From an uncultured Schlesneria sp. (lineage in GTDB: Bacteria > Planctomycetota > Planctomycetia > Planctomycetales > Planctomycetaceae): DNA of 64,000 bases. Both the position numbers and the translations under genes were made by a program. Position 1 is the stretch's first letter, and each line of letters begins with the position of its first letter. The notes below the pieces were generated by a model that saw nothing but the letters and a program-made list of their open reading frames with translations, made no database searches and had not been told where the DNA came from. The stretch is taken from contig CAIQIR010000093.1 in assembly GCA_903871875.1 (NCBI GenBank), positions 86,780-150,779 on the forward strand, written 5' to 3'. Shown here one piece after another: positions 34,994 to 44,438 of this stretch.

Positions 34994-37621
34994 TTGTCTA
35001 TCGAGACGTTTGGCAACAGGCCTGTTGCCATTTGGCAACGGGCAAGCTTATTGGGATTGATCGCCGCCTTCCTCGTGATGGGAATCTTGCGGCTGAACGA
35101 CTGCGATTTGTTCAATCCTGACAGTCCACGTTACGTTATCTACTCACAGTCGATTGTCGACTTGGGAGAGTATCGTGCGACAGATCTGCCTGGTGCACCA
35201 CTTTATTCCTGGCGTCCGCCCGGTCTTTCGTTGTTGCTGGCTCCCATGCTGGCATTGCGGCCTTATGACGTGGTGGCAGCCAAGGTGGTTGTCCTGTTGA
35301 CCGGAACTCTGTTGCTTTGGATTGTCTTTCAGCTGACGGCGCTGAACAGTGGCTTTTGGCCGGCGCTCATCATGACGGGCGTCGTTGCCAGCGGTCCTTC
35401 GTTTTTTGTGCTGTCGACCGAAGTGCTGACAGAGATCCCCTATACCTTGGGCGTCTTGCTCGTTTTGCTACTTCTGAGCCGTTCAACCATCCCCAATGTG
35501 GGTGAAGTCCGAAATCAGCATTGGTGGTCTCGCTACACGACCCTGGGGATCGCCATCGCGGCTTTATCCTTTACGCCCTGGCTTCGAACTGCGGGTGTTG
35601 CCCTCGTCGCCGCAGTGGGAATCTGGAGCGTTATGTGTCGAGCTCGGCATCAGTGGTTGTCTGGAGTCGCAATGGCAGTTGTCGGGGTCGGATTGCTGGC
35701 TTGGCGAAACAAACAGGCGGCAGGCGAAAACTACGTTGGTAGCTTACTCAGCCGTTACCGCGACCAAGGATTCGGTACAATGTTCGTTTCCGGTATGGAT
35801 ACCGTTTGGCACTATATAGTCACATTACCCGGACTGTTGTTGCCGGGGCTGACGACAGACAGGGCTTGGTATTCACCTTTGACGGTCGGCTCCTCGCCCA
35901 CGATGGCATTGCCCTACATCATTGCTGCCTGCATGGCTGCGACTCTTGTGTCCTTGGCCATGTTGGGCATGTGCAACCGGCGAGCACAGGGCGGCTCGCT
36001 TGCCATATTGTATGTGGGAATCTATTGCGCATGCTTGGTGGTCTGGCCTTGGCGACACGAGCGATTTCTCTGGCCGCTGATTCCCGTAATCTTGACTTAT
36101 GTTCCCATGGGATTGGGCGTTATCGCTTCGTCACTTCCAGCACTTCAAAGTGGGATGACCGTGTGCGGAGCGGTCTCGATGCTTGCGCTGTGTGGCTGGC
36201 AAACCGTCGGGTGCTTGCAAATCGTTGGGGTGAATCAGGAATTTGTCAAAACTCCTGAAGCTTTTTACGCCCAGCAGGTACCAGGATTCTATTTCAGTAA
36301 TTGGCGACGAGCCGGATCATGGCTGAATGCGCATACGTCGCCATCCACGCGAATACTCACTTGGCACGCGGCGGTCGCCGGAACTTCGCATCGGTTTCAG
36401 AAGCGGGTCCAATTTGAAACTGTTTCACCCGAGAAACTTCGGCAGCAAATTGCGGGGTTTTCAGCCCGATATCTGGTGGTTCCTGCTGGCCAGTATGGTG
36501 ACGGCTTCGGTTGGCAGCAGCTTTCGGCGGATCCTGCGGTGCAATTGAAGACTGTCTATATCGAGCAGGACGTGGCCATTTTGGAAGTTCTGCCAAATCG
36601 CACGGGTGAAGTTGCAAAAGACGCCTATCCAGACTGGGTCAACAAACAGGTCGAGCTCGCGGAGTCAGCACGAAAACAACGCCCTGCTCGCATCGATCTC
36701 GCGATTCGTTACGCGAGCTTATTGCGCGAGGCGGGGCGCGATGATGAGGCGCTTGTTGCGTTTCGGGATCTCTATGATCATGGAGTGAAAACCGTGCGTG
36801 TCTGTGCGGAATTGGGATGGTTGTTGTATGACGCTCGATCATTTGCCGAGGCCGCGAAGTTCCTCGATATGGCCCGGATCCTGCCCAATGCCGAATCGAT
36901 TGCAAGCACACTGGCTGAAGGAGCTGCCCGCGCTCGCGAGCAGCTCAACGAGCAGTCCGATAACATCGAACAACCGCCGATCGAGCGCCGGCTGAATCGC
37001 GTGAAATCGTTGATGAGTGTCTTAAAATACGCGGCGGCTGAACGGGAATTGGATCGGCTCATTAAAGATGCCCCGAATCACCCGGAGGTTCTTTTTGTGC
37101 GAGGTAAGTTGCACCATCGCCTGGGCGAACTGTCGCAAGCGGATGTCTGCTACGAACACGCCTTAAAGCTCGGTTATACGGCTGCGCAAGCGTGGTTGAT
37201 GGTGATTCGATTCAGCCACGCGATGGCCGGCGGGTCTGCGGTCACTGTTTCGGCTGGCGGCCAGCTGGAGACCGTCGATCCCTCCAACCCTGCTGACCAT
37301 GTCCGTCTCGCCCAACTCTTGCAAGATCATGGCTGGCCCGGCCGCGCACTCGCCACGCTCGAAGAAGCGGATGCAAGGTTTCCTCATCTGCCGTCGATTC
37401 AACGACCGTTGGGGGATCTTTATCGTTCCTTCGCCCGACCGGAACTGGCCGTCCCGCTTTACGAAGGCGTCTTGGCCATCAATCCTGGAGATGAATCGGC
37501 CAGGCAGGGGTTGGACGCAGCGCAAGCGGCACTGTTCGAACCGGCGATGTTTCCCCTGGCCAGCCGGGGCAATGACGACTCATCAATCGATCGCGAGGGA
37601 ATGAACGTGTCTCATCGCTGA
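34994..37621 (+). CDS. Membrane glycosyltransferase (GT39/ArnT-like) fused to TPR repeats
   Basis: An ~875-residue protein. The first part (~560 residues) has about ten hydrophobic helices and resembles GT39/GT83-type glycosyltransferases that use lipid-linked sugars. A periplasmic loop after the first helix contains NPDSPRYVIYSQSIVDLGEY, where such enzymes carry their catalytic acidic residue, followed by YSWRPPGLSLLLAP. The remaining ~300 residues are soluble TPR-like helical repeats (LAIRYASLLREAGRDDEAL, VLFVRGKLHHRLGELSQAD, LGDLYRSFARPELAVPLYE). I start it at the TTG at 34994, which has AAGGGG ~8 bases upstream; an ATG at 34790 is possible but gives an odd N-terminus. Probably in the inner membrane; acceptor unknown. 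Confidence 0.8.
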   Translation: MSIETFGNRPVAIWQRASLLGLIAAFLVMGILRLNDCDLFNPDSPRYVIYSQSIVDLGEYRATDLPGAPLYSWRPPGLSLLLAPMLALRPYDVVAAKVVVLLTGTLLLWIVFQLTALNSGFWPALIMTGVVASGPSFFVLSTEVLTEIPYTLGVLLVLLLLSRSTIPNVGEVRNQHWWSRYTTLGIAIAALSFTPWLRTAGVALVAAVGIWSVMCRARHQWLSGVAMAVVGVGLLAWRNKQAAGENYVGSLLSRYRDQGFGTMFVSGMDTVWHYIVTLPGLLLPGLTTDRAWYSPLTVGSSPTMALPYIIAACMAATLVSLAMLGMCNRRAQGGSLAILYVGIYCACLVVWPWRHERFLWPLIPVILTYVPMGLGVIASSLPALQSGMTVCGAVSMLALCGWQTVGCLQIVGVNQEFVKTPEAFYAQQVPGFYFSNWRRAGSWLNAHTSPSTRILTWHAAVAGTSHRFQKRVQFETVSPEKLRQQIAGFSARYLVVPAGQYGDGFGWQQLSADPAVQLKTVYIEQDVAILEVLPNRTGEVAKDAYPDWVNKQVELAESARKQRPARIDLAIRYASLLREAGRDDEALVAFRDLYDHGVKTVRVCAELGWLLYDARSFAEAAKFLDMARILPNAESIASTLAEGAARAREQLNEQSDNIEQPPIERRLNRVKSLMSVLKYAAAERELDRLIKDAPNHPEVLFVRGKLHHRLGELSQADVCYEHALKLGYTAAQAWLMVIRFSHAMAGGSAVTVSAGGQLETVDPSNPADHVRLAQLLQDHGWPGRALATLEEADARFPHLPSIQRPLGDLYRSFARPELAVPLYEGVLAINPGDESARQGLDAAQAALFEPAMFPLASRGNDDSSIDREGMNVSHR

Positions 37622-37701
37622 CTTTTGCGGAAGGCACTTGAGTCTGATACAGTCTCGCCAATCGACGAAACTGATCCCGCTCAATGACTTGAGGTGCCAC
37701 G

Positions 37702-38757
37702 TTGCCGGTCCTGAAAGATGCTGACCTCGTTCGATTCTCCGCCGCATTGTTCCGTGCCTCCGGCGTCACTGACGCCGACGCCAAGCTGGTTGCGACCAGC
37801 CTGGTCGAGGCGAATCTTCGTGGCCATGACTCGCACGGCGTGATGCGAATCCCTTTCTATATCGGCAAAGTGCAAGATGGGACGCTGAATCCGCATGCGC
37901 GATTGACGGTCGAGAAAGAATCGGCCAGTTCGTTGATGTGCGATGGCGGCTGGGGACTGGGCCAAGTTCTGTCTCAGGATCTGATGGAACGATTGATCTC
38001 CAAATGTGAGAAGTCAGCAATTGCATGTGGAACGCTGCGCCGGGCTTGTCACATCGGGCGTTTGGGGGAATACGCCGAAATGGCGGCGGCGAAAGGTCTC
38101 ACCGCCATGGTGGTCGCCAACAATCACGGAGCTGCCCAGCGAGTGGCTCCGGTCGGTGGCAAACGACCTCGCTTGGGGACCAATCCGATTTGTATTGGGA
38201 TGCCAGGCGGAGCGAATGGTCCCTTTATCTTTGACATCGGGACCAGCGCGACGGCCGAGGGCAAAGTGCGAGTGAAAAAGATTGCCGGCCAATCCGTTCC
38301 TACCGGCTGGATTCTCGATCCAGATGGGCGTCCGACGACGGATCCCAATCAACTTTACGGCAATCCGCCGGGAACAATTTTGCCGTTAGGCGGCGATCAG
38401 GCTTACAAGGGATTCGGACTCGCGTTTATGATTGAAATGCTGGCTGGCGGCTTTTCTGGTGGCCAGTGCGCCGTTGCAAATCCACCACCTCCTCTGGGCA
38501 ACTGCGTCGTGTTCTGGGTCATGAATCCGGAATTTTTTGGTGGTTCACAACATCTGCTAGGCGAAGTTGGACGACTCGAAACGTACGTCCGAGAAGTACC
38601 TCGAATTGATGGCGTTGCAGAAGTCACGCTTCCGGGAGACCCCGAACGTCGCACACTGGCCGAGCGTCGAGCGAATGGCATCCCGTTGGACGATGGAAAC
38701 TGGCAGGCGCTGGTTGATCTGGCAAAGACGTTAAGTGTTGAATTTCCCGCTACTTGA
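37702..38757 (+). CDS. Malate/L-lactate dehydrogenase-family oxidoreductase
   Basis: NAD(P)-dependent oxidoreductase of the Ldh_2 (YlbC/AllD/ComC) family, unrelated to the classical Rossmann malate dehydrogenases. At 351 residues it matches the family. It shows EANLRGHDSHGVMR with the conserved His, the motif VANNHGAAQRVAPVGG, GTNPICIGMPG, and DQAYKGFGLAFMIEMLAGG near the C-terminus. Members oxidise malate, lactate, ureidoglycolate, sulfolactate or similar 2-hydroxyacids; the substrate is not decided here. Translation begins at a TTG with GAGGTG five bases upstream. Confidence 0.9.
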   Translation: MPVLKDADLVRFSAALFRASGVTDADAKLVATSLVEANLRGHDSHGVMRIPFYIGKVQDGTLNPHARLTVEKESASSLMCDGGWGLGQVLSQDLMERLISKCEKSAIACGTLRRACHIGRLGEYAEMAAAKGLTAMVVANNHGAAQRVAPVGGKRPRLGTNPICIGMPGGANGPFIFDIGTSATAEGKVRVKKIAGQSVPTGWILDPDGRPTTDPNQLYGNPPGTILPLGGDQAYKGFGLAFMIEMLAGGFSGGQCAVANPPPPLGNCVVFWVMNPEFFGGSQHLLGEVGRLETYVREVPRIDGVAEVTLPGDPERRTLAERRANGIPLDDGNWQALVDLAKTLSVEFPAT

Positions 38758-38851
38758 AGTGCAAGAATGGTAACTAACTAGCAGGCGGATCGAACTACTC
38801 TGGTTAGCTCCGAAATGATGTCGACGATTGTCAACTTTCAGGAATTCCAAC

Positions 38852-39841
38852 ATGTCTCATCCGTATGCGGATGAATTGTATCTCGGGCTGGCGACTGTTC
38901 GAACGGCGGCTGCGATTTGTCAAACTGTTCAAGCTGCGATCACATCCGAAGCACTCGATAAAAAGGATAGCAGTCCGGTCACCGTCGCCGACTTTGCCAG
39001 TCAGGCGGTCATTTGCCACGCGATTGGCAACGTGTTCGCGAGTGATCCGATGATTGCCGAGGAAGATTCCTTCGCCTTGCGTCAACCTGAAAATGCCGGT
39101 TTTCTGCGCGAGATTCATGGTCTCATTCTTCGTCACTACGGTCCTGCGACCAACGACGAAATTTTCAATTGGATCGACCGCGGTGGCGCGAAGACCTACT
39201 CCTCGCGGTTCTGGACACTCGATCCGATTGATGGGACCAAAGGATTCCTCCGGCGGGACCAATATGCGATCTCGCTGGCATTGATTGTCGATGGACAGAT
39301 TCAACTGGGAATTTTGGCCTGTCCTAATCTCGGGACCAAAAGCCAAAGCGGTCATTCGTTGTTTTATGCGATTCGTGGTCACGGTGCATTCGCCACTCGA
39401 ATGGACGCCGATTCAGAGATGCAACCGATTCGAGTCACGCAGACGGCTGATGCCGCTGCGGCAAGATTTTGCGAATCGTTCGAATCCAGTCACAGCTCGC
39501 ATAGCGAATCATCCAAGATCGCGGATCGTTTGGGGATTCAGTCCGCTCCCGTTCGTATGGACAGTCAGGCCAAATACGCAACGATTGCCAGCGGCGAAGC
39601 GGAAATCTATCTACGATTGCCGACGAAGACCGGCTATTTCGAAAAGATCTGGGATCACGCGGGAGGAGTGTTGATCGTCGAGGAAGCGGGAGGACGAGTC
39701 ACCGACCTTGCCGGTAAGCCGCTGGATTTCACCCAAGGCAGTGAATTGCGGCGAAATCGGGGAGTCATCGTCACCAATGGCGCCCTGCATAACACGGTAC
39801 TATCCGTTACTCAGGCGGTGCTGGCGACCGAAAATGAATAA
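38852..39841 (+). CDS. 3'(2'),5'-bisphosphate nucleotidase-like (HAL2/CysQ family)
   Basis: Mg-dependent, Li-sensitive phosphatase of the inositol monophosphatase superfamily, 329 residues. The metal-binding motifs are complete: DSSPVTVADFASQA, MIAEEDS, and WTLDPIDGTKGFLR, then WDHAGGVLIVEEAGG. The fuller length and DGTKGF sequence are closer to the HAL2/SAL1 type than to short CysQ. Such enzymes remove phosphate from PAP, the by-product of sulfate activation, which would fit the sulfur island elsewhere in the window. The start ATG at 38852 has AGGA 9 bases upstream. Confidence 0.88.
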   Translation: MSHPYADELYLGLATVRTAAAICQTVQAAITSEALDKKDSSPVTVADFASQAVICHAIGNVFASDPMIAEEDSFALRQPENAGFLREIHGLILRHYGPATNDEIFNWIDRGGAKTYSSRFWTLDPIDGTKGFLRRDQYAISLALIVDGQIQLGILACPNLGTKSQSGHSLFYAIRGHGAFATRMDADSEMQPIRVTQTADAAAARFCESFESSHSSHSESSKIADRLGIQSAPVRMDSQAKYATIASGEAEIYLRLPTKTGYFEKIWDHAGGVLIVEEAGGRVTDLAGKPLDFTQGSELRRNRGVIVTNGALHNTVLSVTQAVLATENE

Positions 39842-40095
39842 ATGTCGGTAATGCGGGCTTCTCACGAGGTGCAGAGCTTTGGGCGGGAAGGGCCAGTTTG
39901 GCTTGAACTTCCCTAATGATGCAGGATGATTGTGTTTTGGTGGCCCCGGAACATTTATTTGCCGTGGGCTTTGGCCGCATGCTACTGGTCGAATTTTTGG
40001 GAGACGAAAGAACTTCCAGGTTCGCGAGCATCTGATGAAGAAACGCGAAGACAAACCCGATTTTCCACCGCAATCCAGTTCGATGATCCATTAAA

Positions 40096-41136
40096 ATGCC
40101 CGAATCCGATAGCACTCTGCCGCCGCCGAAGTCATTGGTCGATCACCCATCGACTTGTGAGGGGGAAACGGCTTGTTGTCAGGAAAATCCCCTGTCGGGT
40201 CATTTGCACGAGCATGATCACGACCACGATCGCCCCGGCACTGATGGAGCGGGGGAGCCGTGTCCGACTCCATTGATGTGGCAGGAAATTCGTGAGAATT
40301 ACCTGCGGGACAGTCAGCCCTTCGAGATTTCACACGGTCCGCATCAATTGATGGGCCGCACTTGGGGTGATGGGCCGCCGCTCTATTTCTTGAACAATTT
40401 CGCCGCCACGGCCGAACTTTATTCGCTCGCCCTTTGGCTCTTGCGTGATCAATTTCGTTGTGTCGTCTTTGATGCCGTGACCAGTGATCGACGCGCGGCC
40501 CGACGAACACAGCCGACGATGTCCGATTTCTCCGCGGATTTGTTCGCTGTTGCGGACCGATTCGGCGATCAGCATTTGGCACTGTATGGTGCAGGTTTTG
40601 GAGCGGCCGTCGCCTTGCAAGCCGCGTTGGAACGGCCAGAACGCGTTGATAATTTGGTGCTTCAACACGGTTTTGCCAGTCGTCGACTGACGGTGTTCGA
40701 GCGAGTGCTGGCCTCGATTTGTCTGCGATCGGGAATGTCGCTGGATCGACTGCCACAGCGTCGACGTTTCCAGGCAGTCAATCACAAGCCCTGGTTTCCT
40801 CCCTTTGATCAGTCGCGATTTGAGTTCTTGATCGAAAGTACGGGGACTTTGCCGTTACGAGATCTCGCTCGTCGTGCTTTGGCGGTGAATTCTTTTGACG
40901 TTCGTTCTCGCATCAGTGAGATTGCCTGTCCCGTAATGCTCTTACGCACGGAGGGAGAAGGACGGTTGGCGGCGGATTCACAGGAAATTCTCGAATCGAG
41001 TCTCACGCAATTCCGTACTGAGTGGATGCATTCGGCAGGGCAACATCCCTGTCTGACCCATCCCCATCGCGTTGCGAAAATCGTCCAGGCCTTTTGTCGG
41101 TCTGCACAAGTTGTCACTGAGGTGGCCGTCACCTAG
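40096..41136 (+). CDS. Alpha/beta-hydrolase-fold protein lacking the nucleophile, His/Cys-rich N-terminus
   Basis: A 346-residue protein with an alpha/beta hydrolase core from about residue 75. The strand before the nucleophile elbow is clear, but the elbow reads GAGFG at 165-169, so the position of the catalytic Ser/Cys/Asp (167) is Gly. The late His region (GQHPCLTHPHR) remains. It is therefore either non-catalytic or uses another residue. The first ~60 residues are an extension with Cys21, Cys27, Cys28 and alternating His (HLHEHDHDHDR at 36-46), which suggests metal binding. It is cytoplasmic by lack of a signal peptide. The neighbours give no clear function. Confidence 0.72.
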   Translation: MPESDSTLPPPKSLVDHPSTCEGETACCQENPLSGHLHEHDHDHDRPGTDGAGEPCPTPLMWQEIRENYLRDSQPFEISHGPHQLMGRTWGDGPPLYFLNNFAATAELYSLALWLLRDQFRCVVFDAVTSDRRAARRTQPTMSDFSADLFAVADRFGDQHLALYGAGFGAAVALQAALERPERVDNLVLQHGFASRRLTVFERVLASICLRSGMSLDRLPQRRRFQAVNHKPWFPPFDQSRFEFLIESTGTLPLRDLARRALAVNSFDVRSRISEIACPVMLLRTEGEGRLAADSQEILESSLTQFRTEWMHSAGQHPCLTHPHRVAKIVQAFCRSAQVVTEVAVT

Positions 41137-41328
41137 CGAAAAAAGTCGGCGTGTGCGAGCATCGATTTCCAGGCGACCGCGTCGCAACCAATTTCCACCC
41201 GGGACCGAATAATCCGCACCGTTGGCGAAAAGAGCGAATCGGAATCCGTCGGTGGGTCGGCAAGGTATTATTGATCACCAGAGAATCTTGGAATTCCTTT
41301 CCACCCGGTATCAGCCAAGGATAAAGTC

Positions 41329-42078
41329 ATGTCCGTAGAATTGCCGACGCCGCTGGATGTGCTTGCTGTCGGCGCCCATCCTGATGATGTCGAAATTGCG
41401 ATTGGCGGAACGTTGGCGCGGCTGGTCCAGCAGGGGCATCGTGTCGGAATTTGCGATTTGACCAATGGCGAACCGACGCCGTGTAGCCCCGGCCCGGAAA
41501 CTCGCTTAGCAGAAGCACGTGAGGCCGCCCGGATTCTGGGTGTGCACATGCGCGAGACGTTGACCTTACCAAACCGCTGTCTATTTGATTCCTTCTCCGC
41601 CCGAATCAGCCTCGCGCGTGTCATCCGCCGCTGGCGACCAGCAATTGTGATAGGAATCGGTGCCAAGACGCCGATGGCGTCGCCTGACCACTGGCAGGCC
41701 ATGCAAATTACGGATGCGGCGGTGTTTTACAGCCGCTTGACCAAATGGGATGACGAATTCGCCGATCTACCGGTCCACTCGGTGCGAAAACAGCTTTGGT
41801 ATCCGCTTGGACTCTCGACTGTTGATCATCTGGACCAGTCGAGCCGGTTTATTGTGGACATCTCAGCCTCGCTGACCGTCAAACTTGACGCGATCCGCGC
41901 CTATCAAACGCAGTTCCCCCCGAGCAAAGATCGAGTGTTTCGGCTCGTGGAAAGTCAGAATCGGTTTTTTGGGGCCAGTGCGGGATTTGAAGCCGGAGAA
42001 ATGTTGATCAGCCCGACGACACTGGGAATTCGCGACCTGATGCAGACAGTTTGTCCCGTGGAACCCGCGGGCGGCTGA
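41329..42078 (+). CDS. bshB1: PIG-L/LmbE-family deacetylase, BshB1-like
   Basis: Zinc-dependent N-acetylglucosaminyl deacetylase family, 249 residues. The metal-binding motif [13 protein letters not shown] (His17, Asp20) is followed by [31 protein letters not shown] and the second His region [11 protein letters not shown]. The pattern is that of BshB1, which deacetylates GlcNAc-malate in bacillithiol synthesis. Other members act on related amino sugars, so the symbol is a best guess. The bacillithiol partners BshA and BshC are not in the window. A ribosome binding site AAGGA lies ~9 bases before the ATG. Confidence 0.82.
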   Translation: MSVELPTPLDVLAVGAHPDDVEIAIGGTLARLVQQGHRVGICDLTNGEPTPCSPGPETRLAEAREAARILGVHMRETLTLPNRCLFDSFSARISLARVIRRWRPAIVIGIGAKTPMASPDHWQAMQITDAAVFYSRLTKWDDEFADLPVHSVRKQLWYPLGLSTVDHLDQSSRFIVDISASLTVKLDAIRAYQTQFPPSKDRVFRLVESQNRFFGASAGFEAGEMLISPTTLGIRDLMQTVCPVEPAGG

Positions 42079-42238
42079 CGAACAGGACCAGTTTTACCCA
42101 AGGGAGGGCTTCCATTCCGTGGGAACGGTCGTAAACTCACTAGATAGGCAGATTACATCTCAACGATCGGCAATGCCGGTCGATGAAGTTCTCGTAGAAT
42201 TTCTCGGATTGACCACATCGACGTTCTGGTAGCGCATC

Positions 42239-42976
42239 ATGAAATTGCGAGCGGGTTGGCTCAGCATTGTCGGAAAACGTGAAAATAACGAAGACGCGTG
42301 TTACGTCGACCCTCGTTACCGTTTTTTTCTCGTGGCTGATGGCATGGGGGGCCAGTCGGCCGGCGAACGCGCCAGCGGACTGGCGATGGAGATCGTGCCT
42401 GAAAAGCTGCAGCGAATCGATTTCGAAAAGTCGTCTCCCGAACAGACGACAAAGATCATCGATGACGCGATTGCCGAAGCAAATTACGATATTATGGCGA
42501 TCGGTGAAGCAGACCCGAAGCTGAAAAACATGGGGACGACGATTACGTTCGTCGTGCAGGTCAACGGAACCATATTTATCGGCGGAGTGGGTGATAGTCG
42601 GGTCTATTTGCTGCGAGGTGGCAAATTGCAGCAGATGACGACTGACCATTCGTTGACACAGGCGTTGGTAGATGCGGGTACTCTGACGCCTGAAGAGGCG
42701 GTCAATCATCGCTATAAGAACGTGCTGTACCGCTATTTAGGTTGCAAAGAAGGTGGGACTGGCACGTCACCGAAACAGATTCGCCCCCAAGTCGGAGACC
42801 GTTTCCTGATTTGCACCGACGGTGTGACAGGGGGGGCCGACGATGCCACTCTGGCAAAAATTCTGAGTGTGGGTGCGGACCCTCAAAAGACGGCGGAAGC
42901 GATCGTGCAAGCAGCTACCGACGGCGGTTCCAAGGACAATATCACCGGTGTGGTAATCTTCGTCGACGAATCCTAA
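42239..42976 (+). CDS. PP2C-family serine/threonine phosphatase (Stp1/PrpC type)
   Basis: Mn/Mg-dependent protein phosphatase, 245 residues. PP2C motifs are all present: GKRENNEDACYVDP, FLVADGMGGQSAGERAS with the first metal-binding Asp, MGTTITFVV, GGVGDSRVYLLR, ICTDGVTGG and SKDNITGVV with the last Asp. It converges with the Ser/Thr kinase at 43028-44398 (51-base gap). Antagonistic phosphatase/kinase pairs are common, and this one may act on the kinase or its targets. Confidence 0.92.
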   Translation: MKLRAGWLSIVGKRENNEDACYVDPRYRFFLVADGMGGQSAGERASGLAMEIVPEKLQRIDFEKSSPEQTTKIIDDAIAEANYDIMAIGEADPKLKNMGTTITFVVQVNGTIFIGGVGDSRVYLLRGGKLQQMTTDHSLTQALVDAGTLTPEEAVNHRYKNVLYRYLGCKEGGTGTSPKQIRPQVGDRFLICTDGVTGGADDATLAKILSVGADPQKTAEAIVQAATDGGSKDNITGVVIFVDES

Positions 42977-43027
42977 GTCGAATCGGGCGATCGATCGTCG
43001 CGGAGTTCACGACCGCTCAGGTGCGAG

Positions 43028-44398
43028 CTAATCGTCGTTGACCTTAAACACCTTCGTCGCGGACTGACGCGGTACGGCCGATTTATGAGTCGGTGCAGCG
43101 GCCGAGCCAGCTGTGGGAGGTGCGTTGTTGCCGGTAGCCGAGTAAACGGTCGTGGCCGCGCCCTTGTTGTCCACGGGTTGTTTTGAGTTGGAGTACCATA
43201 CCGCTGTGCCCAGTACACAAGCAGCGGCGATGACCGACCCACCTATCATCGTACTTCTGCGGGCGTACCATGGTCCCGGGGCGACTGAAATCCAATCGGA
43301 GTCACTGGAAGCCACTGAGGGATTAGGAATAGCGATGTGGTAGCCGCTGCTGCGAAGCGGTCCTTCTTGCTCTTGGTACAGGTCGCTGAGCTTTTTAAAT
43401 TCAGAGGCGACTTCTCCCATGTTTTGAATGCGTTGCTGCGGATTTTTCGCGACAAGCCTCTGAAAGAGCGCGTTCAGCGGCGCTGCTAGCGGTTGTTCGG
43501 GATCGCAAATCCGCGGGATCGGTGCCTGCGAATGAGCGATGAATGTCTCCATGTATGTCTTTCCGACATAAGGAATTCTTCCATTCAGCAGAAAGAAAAG
43601 CGTGCAGCCCAAACTGTAGATATCCGTGGCCGCACCGAACGCCTTAGGCGATTTGGCCAATTCTGGCGCCATAAACGCACAACTGCCCACGATGACATGT
43701 TCGTCCGTGAGCGCAGCGTCTGTCAGCGCGTTTTGCGGAGTACGACTAAGTCGGGCCAGTCCCAAATCCAGCAGTTTGATTTGGCCTTCGCTATTAATCA
43801 TCAAATTGGCTGGTTTGACATCACGATGAATGATTTCGTTCGAATGGGCATACGCGAGAGCGCAGGCTGCTTGCGTCAAATACCGTAAAGTTGTCAGCAC
43901 TGCCAGCGGCCCGGACTTGGAAACCAGCTGTTGCAGATCAATCCCTTCGATATATTCGTTGACCAGGTAAGGAACACCCTCGTGAATGCCCGCGTCATAG
44001 GCCTGCACGATATTCGGATGGGATAATTGAGCGACGAAGCGGATTTCGTTCTCAAAACGCTTATTTGCCAACATCCGGGTTGCCGTTTCCCGATTGAGAG
44101 TCTTGATGGCTACGACCCGCTCCATTTGCACGTGACGTGCTTTCAGGACGCGGCCCATGGCTCCTTTGCCCAACGGGCCCAAGATCACATAATTGCCCAT
44201 GCGTAGACGAGCGCCACGCCCTTCGAGCAGGTGTCTCGCTTGGTACTTTGTCAACTTCTTATCGCGAACAAATCGGGATAGCGCGCGTTGCGGTGTCTCC
44301 GTTGACGGATGGGACTGAGTTAAATAGGTCGTATCGGCAGCGGGCAGCAACTGCAACTGCTGAATCTGTTCTAAGAGTGTTTTCCAGCTTTGACCCAT
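43028..44398 (-). CDS. Serine/threonine protein kinase with C-terminal membrane helix
   Basis: Hanks-type kinase, 456 residues. An N-terminal ~65 residues include KLTKYQARHLLEG, a planctomycete kinase pre-domain. The kinase domain follows: glycine loop LGKGAMGRV, VAIK with Lys99, catalytic loop HRDVKPAN with Asp193, and the metal motif DLG (211-213) rather than DFG. A single membrane helix at ~385-405 precedes a Ser/Ala/Pro/Thr-rich tail that would lie outside the cytoplasm. It starts 40 bases after the giant WD40 gene, on the same strand, so the two are probably co-transcribed; a PP2C phosphatase converges from the other side. Confidence 0.93.
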   Translation of the reverse strand: MGQSWKTLLEQIQQLQLLPAADTTYLTQSHPSTETPQRALSRFVRDKKLTKYQARHLLEGRGARLRMGNYVILGPLGKGAMGRVLKARHVQMERVVAIKTLNRETATRMLANKRFENEIRFVAQLSHPNIVQAYDAGIHEGVPYLVNEYIEGIDLQQLVSKSGPLAVLTTLRYLTQAACALAYAHSNEIIHRDVKPANLMINSEGQIKLLDLGLARLSRTPQNALTDAALTDEHVIVGSCAFMAPELAKSPKAFGAATDIYSLGCTLFFLLNGRIPYVGKTYMETFIAHSQAPIPRICDPEQPLAAPLNALFQRLVAKNPQQRIQNMGEVASEFKKLSDLYQEQEGPLRSSGYHIAIPNPSVASSDSDWISVAPGPWYARRSTMIGGSVIAAACVLGTAVWYSNSKQPVDNKGAATTVYSATGNNAPPTAGSAAAPTHKSAVPRQSATKVFKVNDD

Positions 44399-44438
44399 CT
44401 TCTCTCTCCGACTCGGTTCGGCACCTTTCCGACGGAAA

